Shown: one piece after another, positions 51,710 to 61,200 of the stretch
Layout: every line of letters begins with the position of its first letter
Numbering within the stretch: the stretch's first letter is position 1
From: an uncultured Draconibacterium sp.
GTDB lineage: Bacteria; Bacteroidota; Bacteroidia; Bacteroidales; Prolixibacteraceae
Assembly (NCBI RefSeq): GCF_963674925.1
Contig: NZ_OY771649.1
Location: 1,364,001 to 1,428,000 of the forward strand
DNA length: 64,000 bases
Reading direction: 5' to 3'
The notes under the pieces: generated by a model
Seen by the model: only the letters and a program-made list of their open reading frames with translations
Database searches by the model: none
What the model was told of the DNA's origin: nothing
Made by a program: the position numbers and the translations under genes

Positions 51710-53176
51710 CTAATATCCAGGATTTTGTTCCATATTCGGATTTGCATCCATTTCAGCCTGTGGAATTGGGTACCTGTTGTGATAATCGGCTGCATTGGCA
51801 ATCCCTCTGTCAAGTGCTCTTTCAATTAATTTACCATGACGAATCAAATCAGATCGACGTAAGGCTTCATAATAAAATTCACGTCCTCTTTCTTCCAAAA
51901 TGAAATCTCGTAAAGATTCTTTTGTAAAGTCATCTGCATTTATTTCATCAACCCCTGCCCTGATTCTCACCTGATTAATTAAACTGATACACTCTGCATT
52001 AGGTCCGTTAATTTCATTGAGCGCTTCAGCACGAAGCATCAATATATCGGCATATCGGAACATCGGAAAATCTGCTCCATGACTTGCTCCTTCAGCCATA
52101 TTATCAAAATATTTTAATGTACGGTAATTATGAGCCTGAGTAGTTAAATCAACCACAACGCCTTTATTATTAACATACGAGCCAAAAATTAAACTAAACC
52201 TGTCATCTTTTTCTTTATCAAATGTTTCGATAAACCAGTCGTAAAAACGGAAGTTAGCGGCCCAATTGGCAATGCCTTCAGCCTTAAATTCAGGTATTTC
52301 ATCGGTGTACCAAAAACCAGGAGGTAGTGCAACTGTAGGTATTTTATTACCATATGGATGAGTATGTGTGCAAACCGATACCGCAATCATTTCTTTATTG
52401 TTTGGATTTTTGTCATGTTCATTTTCCACCTTAAATAAATCGTGATATGTCGGGAACAATTCATAATACCCTAAATCCATTACTCTTTTTGCTGTTTCAG
52501 CACCTTTTTGCCATTCTTTAATGGTCATATAAAAGCGGGTAAGAAATGCCAGAGCAGCCCCTTTGGTTCCCTTTCCGTACACCTCAGTTCCTGGATTCGG
52601 AAGTCCTGCGGCCGCTGCTTCCAGTTCAGAAATTACAAAACTTTGAAATTCCTCCTCCGTAGCACGTGGTAAATTTGGTTCGTCAAGCGCTGAGGTACGC
52701 AAAGGAACTGGTCCAAAGTTATCGTACAGATAAACATAGTCTACCGCTCGAATATACCTGGCTTCTGCCAACAGAGCAGCTCGTGTATTTTGATCCTCAA
52801 TATTATCGAGGTTATCAATTACAATGTTTGCATCTCTAATGGACTCGTATTTTGTATTCCAAACCGCATTCGCATCGGAAGACGATGAAGTCCATTGAAA
52901 ATTAGCCATACGTACAAAATTAATATTCATCCCTCCACCTGTTTCATACATAATATCACCCGGATATTCAAAACTTTGGGTTAGCAAATTGTGTTGGGAA
53001 TAATTAAATTTGTACTGCACATAAGCACTATTCAACACTCCTTCAACTCCCTCCTGTGTGGCTAAAAAACTTTCAGGAGCTAACTCCCCCGGAGGATTTT
53101 CTTTCAAATAATCTTCGCAAGCTGTAAAAGCTAAAGCTAAACCAATTATTATTAATAGTATATTTATTCGTTTCAT
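51710..53176 (-). CDS. susD: SusD/RagB-family outer-membrane glycan-binding lipoprotein
   Basis: The product has 488 aa with a lipobox (AFTAC, Cys20). The N-terminal ENPPGELAPESFLATQEGVE and the tetratricopeptide-like helices (ALLAEARYIRAVDYVYLYDNFGPVPLRT) are typical. The C-terminal blocks MFRYADILMLRAEALNEI and FILEERGREFYYEALRRSDLIRHG are diagnostic of SusD. It forms the lid of the SusC transporter and binds oligosaccharides at the cell surface. The gene follows susC by 22 bases and is closed by a terminator. Confidence 0.96.
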   Translation of the reverse strand: MKRINILLIIIGLALAFTACEDYLKENPPGELAPESFLATQEGVEGVLNSAYVQYKFNYSQHNLLTQSFEYPGDIMYETGGGMNINFVRMANFQWTSSSSDANAVWNTKYESIRDANIVIDNLDNIEDQNTRAALLAEARYIRAVDYVYLYDNFGPVPLRTSALDEPNLPRATEEEFQSFVISELEAAAAGLPNPGTEVYGKGTKGAALAFLTRFYMTIKEWQKGAETAKRVMDLGYYELFPTYHDLFKVENEHDKNPNNKEMIAVSVCTHTHPYGNKIPTVALPPGFWYTDEIPEFKAEGIANWAANFRFYDWFIETFDKEKDDRFSLIFGSYVNNKGVVVDLTTQAHNYRTLKYFDNMAEGASHGADFPMFRYADILMLRAEALNEINGPNAECISLINQVRIRAGVDEINADDFTKESLRDFILEERGREFYYEALRRSDLIRHGKLIERALDRGIANAADYHNRYPIPQAEMDANPNMEQNPGY

Positions 53177-53198
53177 TATATTATTGTTTTAGTTGAGA

Positions 53199-56100
53199 TT
53201 AAAAACCGACATTAACACCCAGAGTAAAAGTTCTTGCCAAAGGGTATGCGTTATAATCAATCCTTACGGCAGCAGCACTTGTTCCGTTTACATTAGCTCC
53301 AGGGTCGATACCACTATAATTGGTTATGGTAACCAGATTTGTTGCAGAAACATAAATATTAAATGAGCTGAAAACATTGCCTTTTTGAACGGGAAGATCG
53401 TACCCCAACGTAACATTTTGCAAACGCACATATCCGGCATCTTCAACTGTTATTGAATTAACCTTATATGTACCCTGCGATGCAGGATTTATAAACGAAG
53501 CCCATTCGTTACTTGGATTATCCGGTGTCCATCGATTTAAGTAGGGTTCTGCAAGTTTATTTCGTCTAAAATTTATTGGATATAAACTCTCAGCTAATTG
53601 GTTGTTCAATAACTGTACACCATGTACTCCCTGTATGTTAAATGTCAATGATAATGGTCCTAAAGAAATATCGTTGGTCATACCCCAGGTAAAATCAGGT
53701 AATGGATCGCCTAATACTACGCGGTCATCTGCAGTAATTTTACCATCTGTAGCATCGGCTACTCCATCACCGTCGCTATCAACTGTTAACTGATCTTTAT
53801 ATTTCCAATCGCCTGGCTGAACTCCTGCAGGAGCGTTAGTAAAATCATCTCCTTCCTGCCAAACACCTTCCACTTCAATTCCATAATAACTATTCATTAC
53901 ATCACCAGGCCTGATTATTGAAATATCGTTAGTAAACTGTAGGTCTCCCATGGTTATGTAATCAATTTCACCCAGATCGATAACCTCATTCTTAACCGAT
54001 GAGAAATTCAGGTTGGTACTCCATGTAAATTTATTCCCTACAAAGTTTCTTGAATCTATATTTACTTCCCAACCTTTATTGGTAATTTCTCCTACATTGG
54101 CGAGTTTTGTTGCAAAACCGGTTTGTGATGGAACAGGAAGTGCTAATAACAAGTCAGTGGTATTTCTGAAGAAATAATCAAAAGAACCGGAAATTCTTCC
54201 ATCAAATATACCGGCATCAATTCCAATATTTGTTTGGGTTGTCGTTTCCCATTTCAAATCGGGATTTGCCATACGCGATGGTTCCATAACAACATATTGC
54301 GTATCGCCATAAACCATTGGTGTACCGCCAGCCCTAAAAGTAGTTAACGACCTGAAATTTCCGATTTCCTGGTTACCTGTTTGGCCCCAACCTGCTCTCA
54401 GTTTCAAGGTACTAAATGTATTCAGGTCTTTAATAAAGTCTTCATTCCCTAGTTTCCAGGCGACTGCTGTTGACGGGAAATAAGCAAATTTATTGTTTTC
54501 ACCAAAGCGAGAAGAACCATCTGCCCTTATTGTTGCGGTTAACAACACTTTGTCGTTGTAGTTATAATTGGCACGTCCAAGATACGATAATAAGGTATTG
54601 GGAATTTTACTTGTATTTATATCGAAAGTCGCCTGTGTTCCAGACTGCAAACTGTTCGTTCCGGTTGTTTCCGAAATAAAACCCTTCGCACTTGCACTGA
54701 ATCGTTCAATAAAGAATTTTTGAGTGGTTGCACCCGCCATTAAATTAATGCTGTGTACATCGTTAAAATCTTTGTGGTAATTAACCGTAGCTTCTGCCAG
54801 GTAGTTATACATTAATCCTGTTAATACGGTTCCCATACCATTATTATCCTGACCTTCTTTTGTTGTTGAATCAACAAATACATCACGCTTTGAAGAAGTA
54901 ACATCACCACCAAGGTTCAATTTAACCGACAACTCAGGAAGAATAAAATATTCTCCGTATGCTGTACCGAAAGTACGGAATGTGCGCGAATAGGCATCCT
55001 TACCATGAGCAACAGCCAACGGATTATCTTTTGTGATAAATGGCGAGATTGAATAAACACCGGTTTCAGGATCGATAATCGCCAAGGTCGGGTCGTAATC
55101 AATAGCCGCACTTACAACCCCTGCAGCTTCGTTTGGAACAATACCATTTGGAACAAAATCGTCGTAAACATAACTGCTGTTTAAGTTTGCACCAAATCGA
55201 AATTTATCTTTTATTTCTTGCTGAACATTTAGACGTGCAGAATAACGTTCAAGTGCAGAACTAATAACCACACCTTCCTGGTTGAAATATCCCAGCGACA
55301 CAAAACATTTTGTATTTTCATCGCCACCTGAAAATGAAAGGTTATGACTTTGTACAGGCGCATTTCGAAAAACCTGGTCCTGCCAATTTGTTCCACCATC
55401 AACAATCCCTTCTACCCTTTCACCAACACTTGCATTTACGGCATCTGCATCGTATAATTCATTCAATGTAGTCATATATTCATCGGCCGTCATAACTCTG
55501 GTTGTTTGCGCTATTTTTTGTACACCGTAGTAAGCATCGTAATTCACTTTCAGTTTGCCCGAACTACCTTTTTTCGTGGTAATAAGTATTACACCATTTG
55601 CACCTCTTGAACCATAAATAGCCGTTGCAGAAGCATCTTTTAATACTTCAATTGACTGAATATCGTTTGGGCTAAGTGCATTTAAAGGATTCCTCTTATT
55701 ACGTGAGGCAGTAAACCCTTCACCGGAACCAGTAACGGCCGATGAATTATCAACGGGCAATCCATCGATTACATAAAGTGGTTCGTTGCCGGCATTAATA
55801 GAACCAACTCCACGAATTTGGATGTTCATACCACCCCCAGGTTCCGAACTGTTCTGATAAACATTTACACCTGGAGCACGACCGGTAAGCATTTGATCGA
55901 CGCTGGTTGTTAAACCTTTGTTTAAGTCTTCTTCACTTAAGGAAACTACTGATCCAGTTAAATCGCTCTTTTTAACCGAACCATAACCAATAACCACCAC
56001 CTGTTCGAGTTCTTCAAAATCCTGGCGTAATGTTACATCAATGTTTGATTTGCCTTTAACAGGAATGGTTTGTTTAAGATAGCCGATAAAACTAAAAGTA

Positions 56101-56303
56101 AGGCTTCCATCTCCCGGGGCCAAAATAGAATATTCACCGTCTAAATTGGTAGTAGTCCCCTGTGTTGTCCCTTCTACTACAATTGTTACACCGGGAAGAG
56201 CCTCTCCGGCATCACTTTTTACCACACCCGTAATAGTATTCTGTGCGAATAATGTAATCGGGATGATAAACAACATTAGAAATAATAATCTAAGCTTGTT
56301 CAT
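53199..56303 (-). CDS. susC: SusC/RagA-family TonB-dependent transporter
   Basis: The product has 1034 aa from the ATG at 56303 (MNKLRLLFLM); the signal peptide ends at about residue 20. A carboxypeptidase-regulatory-like domain (TITGVVKSDAGEALPGVTIV...) spans about 22-100. VVVIGYGSVKKSDLTGSV opens the plug domain (about 105-225, with GGMNIQIRGVGSINAGNEPL and SATAIYGSRGANGVILITTK). A beta-barrel with an aromatic C-terminus (FTLGVNVGF) follows. It imports oligosaccharides with TonB energy, paired with the adjacent SusD. An in-frame start at 56345 is unlikely. The gene appears intact. Confidence 0.97.
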   Translation of the reverse strand: MNKLRLLFLMLFIIPITLFAQNTITGVVKSDAGEALPGVTIVVEGTTQGTTTNLDGEYSILAPGDGSLTFSFIGYLKQTIPVKGKSNIDVTLRQDFEELEQVVVIGYGSVKKSDLTGSVVSLSEEDLNKGLTTSVDQMLTGRAPGVNVYQNSSEPGGGMNIQIRGVGSINAGNEPLYVIDGLPVDNSSAVTGSGEGFTASRNKRNPLNALSPNDIQSIEVLKDASATAIYGSRGANGVILITTKKGSSGKLKVNYDAYYGVQKIAQTTRVMTADEYMTTLNELYDADAVNASVGERVEGIVDGGTNWQDQVFRNAPVQSHNLSFSGGDENTKCFVSLGYFNQEGVVISSALERYSARLNVQQEIKDKFRFGANLNSSYVYDDFVPNGIVPNEAAGVVSAAIDYDPTLAIIDPETGVYSISPFITKDNPLAVAHGKDAYSRTFRTFGTAYGEYFILPELSVKLNLGGDVTSSKRDVFVDSTTKEGQDNNGMGTVLTGLMYNYLAEATVNYHKDFNDVHSINLMAGATTQKFFIERFSASAKGFISETTGTNSLQSGTQATFDINTSKIPNTLLSYLGRANYNYNDKVLLTATIRADGSSRFGENNKFAYFPSTAVAWKLGNEDFIKDLNTFSTLKLRAGWGQTGNQEIGNFRSLTTFRAGGTPMVYGDTQYVVMEPSRMANPDLKWETTTQTNIGIDAGIFDGRISGSFDYFFRNTTDLLLALPVPSQTGFATKLANVGEITNKGWEVNIDSRNFVGNKFTWSTNLNFSSVKNEVIDLGEIDYITMGDLQFTNDISIIRPGDVMNSYYGIEVEGVWQEGDDFTNAPAGVQPGDWKYKDQLTVDSDGDGVADATDGKITADDRVVLGDPLPDFTWGMTNDISLGPLSLTFNIQGVHGVQLLNNQLAESLYPINFRRNKLAEPYLNRWTPDNPSNEWASFINPASQGTYKVNSITVEDAGYVRLQNVTLGYDLPVQKGNVFSSFNIYVSATNLVTITNYSGIDPGANVNGTSAAAVRIDYNAYPLARTFTLGVNVGF

Positions 56304-56402
56304 AAATTTGATTTTAATTTGTTCATAACAATATTTCTCTCTCATTTAAAAATTGGATTCAGAACGATTGGAATGTGGTTTAGTCGATTTATTCCTAATC
56401 AT

Positions 56403-58715
56403 TTATCTTTTTTGAAATCCGACATCAATTTTTTCATCGGTTGTATCAAAATCAGAAAAACGTCTGTTTCCATCAAAATCAACTGGAAAGGCATTTTTTA
56501 AGGTACCGGCACCAATTGCTGCTGAACCTGGTTTTATGGTAAAGTCGTATTCATAAGGATTTGTAAAAAGTGGGTCTCCCTCCACGTTATTGAGAGCCCA
56601 GGTTTTGGCGTTCATCTCTTCAACCGTTTTATAATCGTCGGCTTTGTATGAATACCTGCAAAGGCTCAACGTTTGATTTTTGTGAAATAGATTGTTTTTT
56701 ATCTCTGTCCAAATCCACTCGCGCGCTGAAGTTGGATCGGCACCTTCGTATGCATCAGCAACAAAAAGTGCAGCACCATAGTTATTGGCAAAAATTGAAT
56801 TAATAATTCGGTTTTGAGCAGGAACACGCCCAAACTGTGCAATGGATGCTCCTTTCGACATCCCTTTGTTATTTACCACTGTACAGTGGCTCATTAATAA
56901 AGTTGCCCCACCATTCATCACAATATTTCCGCCCTCAAGAAGTGTAAAGTTTCCGTTCAGCAAACAATTTATAAAACGCAAGGTTCCTGTTTGTTTTTGG
57001 TTGGTATTAAACCATGCAACTCCACCATTGGCCTGTGCTTTATTATTGCTGATGTTACAGTTGTAGAAACGAGTGTGATATCCATTGTCGGCATTGCAAT
57101 TGACGAACATTGCACCACCGTTGTTGTGCGCCTCATTGTTAATTATTTCACAACCTACAAATAATGGACTGGCTCCGTTCGAAACATAAATACCTGCTCC
57201 GTTTTTCGAGGCATAATTATTGGAAATTGTACAATTCACAAAGCGAACTGATTCGCCTCCATTTTCGATACAAACACCGGCGCCGTCTCCATTATTAACC
57301 TCGCCATTATTTTCACCACCAGTAATTACTAAACCATCAATTCGAATGTATTCCGAATTTTTAATGCTAAGTATGTGCGGCGTTTCATCTTGTCCATCAA
57401 CAGCGGTTAAAGCAATTTTGCTTCGTTCTTCCAACTTTTTTTCTGAACCATTGAAACCACCATAAATGTATAGCGCTGTTTTTCCTTCAATTTTCAGTTC
57501 TTTTCCGTATCTTCCTTTTTCCACCCAAATCTGAGTTTCAGGATTAGCTACATCAATTGCTTTCTGCAAAGAAGTGTAGGCTGATTTCCATGATTTACCA
57601 TCGCTGTTGTTCCCATTTTCTGAAACATAAATTACTGCCATGTTTTCAGTTGCTGCCGATGGGTATGGAATTACAGGTACCAGTCTTTTTTGCTCATCAA
57701 ACTGCATTTGAACAATGGCCGGATTCTCTCGAAATTGTGCTGCAGCTTCATCGTTTCCGAACAATGTAGCCCAGGTGTTTCCGGTAAAATCGTCGAATAT
57801 TAAATTGTGTCCCCCGTGCGGAATGGCAATATATGATTTTGAATAGGGTCCTGTAATATTTTCCGACATGGCAATCATACAGTCGTAACGCCCGTCGGCG
57901 GTGCGTCGGTTAATATCGGTATTGCCAAATGCATGCCCTTTATTGGGGCCTTCCTCATTCCACTCGGCAGCCATCAGGTAATAAATACCATTTCTATAAT
58001 ACATATTTACTCCTTCGTACCCCACTTCTTTGCCACTGGCATCTTTCGGGAATACCGGGTCTGCATCATCCGCAAATCCCATCATGTCGGGCTTTAGTTT
58101 TTTCATATTGCCCGGTCCCCAAATATACCACACCGTGCCGTCGACATCTTTAAAAAGTGTAGCATCAATACCTTTCACCATAGCAGCATCTTTCTTTACA
58201 TCTTCGTAGGGCCCTTCGGGTTTACCACTTATACTTTTCAACAATCCCGAACCGTAGCCACCACTCACCGAATAGGTAATCCAAAAATTGTTATTGATAT
58301 AATGAATTTCAGGTGCCCAGATACCGCGCACCAACCTGCCTTTTGATACTTTAATCTTACGCTGGGCTTCATTACTGGCATTTTTATCAAAGGTCCAGAC
58401 AAAACCATCTTCACCAATTAATTTCCAATCTTTTAAGTCGGATGATTCCCATACTCTTATTCCGTCAGCAACTCCCCAGTTATCATCTGTGGTTCCGGTT
58501 AAATAGAATTTACCATTAGGGCCTTTACATACGGCAACATCACGTAAGTGATATTTAAAAAGTGGTTTTATTACGGGAACCGGTGGTTCAATGCTGTCGA
58601 TGGCATTTTCGAACATTGCCGAAACCTGGGGATTAAGTGTCTGACTTTTTAATTTGTGTGGTGTAATTGTAACTATAAGCACCAATACTATAATAATTGA
58701 AACAAATTTTTGCAT
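56403..58715 (-). CDS. GH43-like propeller fused to a right-handed beta-helix
   Basis: The product has 770 aa with a signal peptide cut near residue 24 (HKLKSQ). Residues about 45-360 form a GH43-like propeller: HLRDVAVCKGPNGKFYLTGT, GIWAPEIHYINNNFWITYSV, GIDATLFKDVDGTVWYIWGP and YEGVNMYYRNGIYYLMAAEW (Glu). Residues about 365-700 form a beta-helix of polymorphic-repeat type (IYVSENGNNSDGKSWKSAYT, then coils such as RFVNCTISNNYASKNGAGIY). Each half is standard on its own; the fusion is unusual. The beta-helix may bind a polymer while the propeller trims it. The gene is first in the susCD transcript, about 100 bases upstream of susC. Confidence 0.82.
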   Translation of the reverse strand: MQKFVSIIIVLVLIVTITPHKLKSQTLNPQVSAMFENAIDSIEPPVPVIKPLFKYHLRDVAVCKGPNGKFYLTGTTDDNWGVADGIRVWESSDLKDWKLIGEDGFVWTFDKNASNEAQRKIKVSKGRLVRGIWAPEIHYINNNFWITYSVSGGYGSGLLKSISGKPEGPYEDVKKDAAMVKGIDATLFKDVDGTVWYIWGPGNMKKLKPDMMGFADDADPVFPKDASGKEVGYEGVNMYYRNGIYYLMAAEWNEEGPNKGHAFGNTDINRRTADGRYDCMIAMSENITGPYSKSYIAIPHGGHNLIFDDFTGNTWATLFGNDEAAAQFRENPAIVQMQFDEQKRLVPVIPYPSAATENMAVIYVSENGNNSDGKSWKSAYTSLQKAIDVANPETQIWVEKGRYGKELKIEGKTALYIYGGFNGSEKKLEERSKIALTAVDGQDETPHILSIKNSEYIRIDGLVITGGENNGEVNNGDGAGVCIENGGESVRFVNCTISNNYASKNGAGIYVSNGASPLFVGCEIINNEAHNNGGAMFVNCNADNGYHTRFYNCNISNNKAQANGGVAWFNTNQKQTGTLRFINCLLNGNFTLLEGGNIVMNGGATLLMSHCTVVNNKGMSKGASIAQFGRVPAQNRIINSIFANNYGAALFVADAYEGADPTSAREWIWTEIKNNLFHKNQTLSLCRYSYKADDYKTVEEMNAKTWALNNVEGDPLFTNPYEYDFTIKPGSAAIGAGTLKNAFPVDFDGNRRFSDFDTTDEKIDVGFQKR

Positions 58716-58902
58716 AGTTTATAATCTTTGATGGTACAAGAATCGCAAATAAAGAGGGTGAAAGACTGTAATTATGGTAGAAAAAACTGCAATATTGATA
58801 AATACCGAAATCACAATTATCTGAAACAATGCACTCTGCATTTCCTGAAAAAGGGATGATTCATTTTATAATGAAATAGATATAATTCGAGAACAGTGCT
58901 AT

Positions 58903-58929
58903 AAAAAAAGGGGTAAGGGGGACTTACCC
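58903..58929 (-). terminator. Rho-independent terminator after the GH36-like gene
   Basis: On the minus strand GGGTAAG/CTTACCC forms a 7-bp stem around a 5-base loop and is followed by seven T (complement of 58903-58909). It starts about 22 bases after the GH36-like stop. Confidence 0.85.
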
Positions 58930-58951
58930 ACTTACCCATTATATTTATAAC

Positions 58952-61078
58952 CTATTTCTTTTGAATTACGATTTTATCAATCTGATTTTCCGGAATTAAA
59001 ACAGTCCATAGTCCATTTGCCTTCTTATCGAATGAAAGACCGTCTGCAACCGGTGTCCCTTCTTTCAAATAAATGGCAATTTCTCCCTCTTCAACCATGC
59101 TAAAGCTAATTTCGTTATCTGAATAAACAGGATTAATAATGGTTGACGGTGACAAATACTTATCGGTACGCCCTATAATTGCCCATCCATTTTTTATGGG
59201 GCATAAATGCAGCAATCTATCGTTTAATCCGGTAATTTCCATTTTGTATTTTCCTGTTAGTTTTTGCCCCTCTTGTTTGTAATAATCAAACAAGAATAAA
59301 CCTTCCTCAGGAACTTCAAATTCACCGGGATAAGGCTGCATCATTGCAGATGCATGTTTGTAATCATCCGCACTAATACTTCCTGAAATCGTTACAGGTT
59401 CGTCGCCATCGTAAATATTATAACAAACAATACTGGCCGCTCCATTTGCAAGTGGTGCAATAGTTTTGTATAAAACCTTGTTGTTTAACGGACTGCTAAA
59501 AAACGATTCTTGCAATGGAATTGCAGGAGCCTCGGGGCGTATTAATTTCCCATCAGTATAACACAGTGGAGTAATTACTTCAGGCATAAATTCTTCAGGT
59601 GCATCCGAAACATAAACGGGTGCACCAGCCATGGCTTTTGATACCGCCATTAAACGATTTGCCGTTGTATCGTTGGAATGGAACATATCGTGATCGCCCC
59701 ACACAACATTGCCCATCCACAATTTATTGTTATAGCATTGAAATGTTTGTATACGAGCTGCAGTGGGAATCCCCAGTCGATAGTCCTGACTGGCACGGGT
59801 AACCGAGCTATGGCTTGATGTTAAGGCACAAACCATGTCTTGCGCAAAACAATTGATCAAACCAAAGTTAAAATCTCTGGCAAAAGCCTCTAATGCCCTG
59901 TTCGATTGCAGGTGAGCACTAACCGCATTTTTGCCACCAATGTACATCTGAAATTGAGGTCCCTGAAAATCAACTTTAATAAAATCGAACCCCAGCTCAA
60001 TGGGTTCTTTGAATAATTCCTTATAAAAAGAGTATTGCGAGTCGAAATCTCCCTTAACCGTATACAATCCATTGGGCTGATACTCAAAATTTTTGTTCAT
60101 TTCTTCACCCATATTGTTCTCGGGGTCAATACCTTTGTATAAACCCGCCTGGTGATGCCAAAGTCCCATCCACTTTATTCCATCTTCTTTTTTGTATTTC
60201 ATTAACGGTTGTAATCCGTTTGGCCACTTTACAGGATCTGGTTTAAGGCTGTATAATCCTAACTTAAAACGATTTTCATTTTTCGAGGCATCATACCATT
60301 CTGTACCTTCATCAATCAAAACCCAACGAATTGGGATGCCTGACTCATCAATGTTTTGCATTGCTTGAATCAAAAGCTTATCGGTAATTCGATAACGATA
60401 CTCTTCCCAACTGCACCATCCCAGATAATCCCAACTTTCTGGAGAAGTTTTATCGCTACGCAGTTTTGCCGTTACTCCTTTCAAATTACTTTTAATAACA
60501 TTAGTCCAAACTTTTGAGGAAGCTTCATAAATGTTATCTCCTGTTGCGTAAGCTAAAACCGGCACTTCTCCTTTTACGTTTTCTGTACCAAACGAGGCAA
60601 GCGATAAAACGGGCGTGGTTTCTTTCTGAAAAGTGAAATATCCCATTGAATACTCGCCAACCAAAGGTAACACAGCCAGAAATTTTCCGTTTTTAAGCTT
60701 AAAAACCGAATAAGTACCTTCTTTTGTAGGCATATTACCATAAACGCCACCACCTTTTTTAATGGTCGGCATATTTTCTATTTCGTAATTACTATTTAGC
60801 ACCCACATGTGCCCGCGGTTACTCGGGATTATTCCTGTTTTTCCATTTCCATCTGAACCCCAATAAATTAATTGCTCAAATTCGGGCAATGTTACCGTGA
60901 AGTTTTTTAAAATTCCGTCATCCGGAATTCCATCAAATTCATCAAATTTGAGAATTTCGAAATTATCGGGATTCGTTAAATCGATAGATGTTTCGGTTAA
61001 ACGTTTTGATTTTTCAGCTGAGACCTTGCATCCAAAAAATGAGATAGTAAGGAATGTAATAATAAAGATCTTCTTCAT
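58952..61078 (-). CDS. GH36/raffinose-synthase-type alpha-galactosidase-like lipoprotein
   Basis: The product has 708 aa with a lipobox (ISFFGC, Cys17). A beta-rich N-terminal domain precedes a TIM barrel opening with WDYLGWCSWEEYRYRITDKL. RWVLIDEGTEW and GFDFIKVDFQGPQ hold the nucleophile Asp at about residue 370. SSVTRASQDYRLG supplies the acid/base Asp, and a C-terminal beta domain follows. These are the motifs of the Sip1/raffinose-synthase branch of GH36, which acts on alpha-galactosides. It is a single-gene transcript between the right-edge regulator and the susCD operon, closed by a terminator. Confidence 0.85.
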   Translation of the reverse strand: MKKIFIITFLTISFFGCKVSAEKSKRLTETSIDLTNPDNFEILKFDEFDGIPDDGILKNFTVTLPEFEQLIYWGSDGNGKTGIIPSNRGHMWVLNSNYEIENMPTIKKGGGVYGNMPTKEGTYSVFKLKNGKFLAVLPLVGEYSMGYFTFQKETTPVLSLASFGTENVKGEVPVLAYATGDNIYEASSKVWTNVIKSNLKGVTAKLRSDKTSPESWDYLGWCSWEEYRYRITDKLLIQAMQNIDESGIPIRWVLIDEGTEWYDASKNENRFKLGLYSLKPDPVKWPNGLQPLMKYKKEDGIKWMGLWHHQAGLYKGIDPENNMGEEMNKNFEYQPNGLYTVKGDFDSQYSFYKELFKEPIELGFDFIKVDFQGPQFQMYIGGKNAVSAHLQSNRALEAFARDFNFGLINCFAQDMVCALTSSHSSVTRASQDYRLGIPTAARIQTFQCYNNKLWMGNVVWGDHDMFHSNDTTANRLMAVSKAMAGAPVYVSDAPEEFMPEVITPLCYTDGKLIRPEAPAIPLQESFFSSPLNNKVLYKTIAPLANGAASIVCYNIYDGDEPVTISGSISADDYKHASAMMQPYPGEFEVPEEGLFLFDYYKQEGQKLTGKYKMEITGLNDRLLHLCPIKNGWAIIGRTDKYLSPSTIINPVYSDNEISFSMVEEGEIAIYLKEGTPVADGLSFDKKANGLWTVLIPENQIDKIVIQKK

Positions 61079-61200
61079 TGTAGTGTACAGTTAATTATTT
61101 GTGTTTCTATTATTTCTCAGGCAATATTCGGCCTAATTACACTACTTATACTGCATATTAATCTACATTTGGGGGAAATTTGTTCAATGTGGAAATTTAT

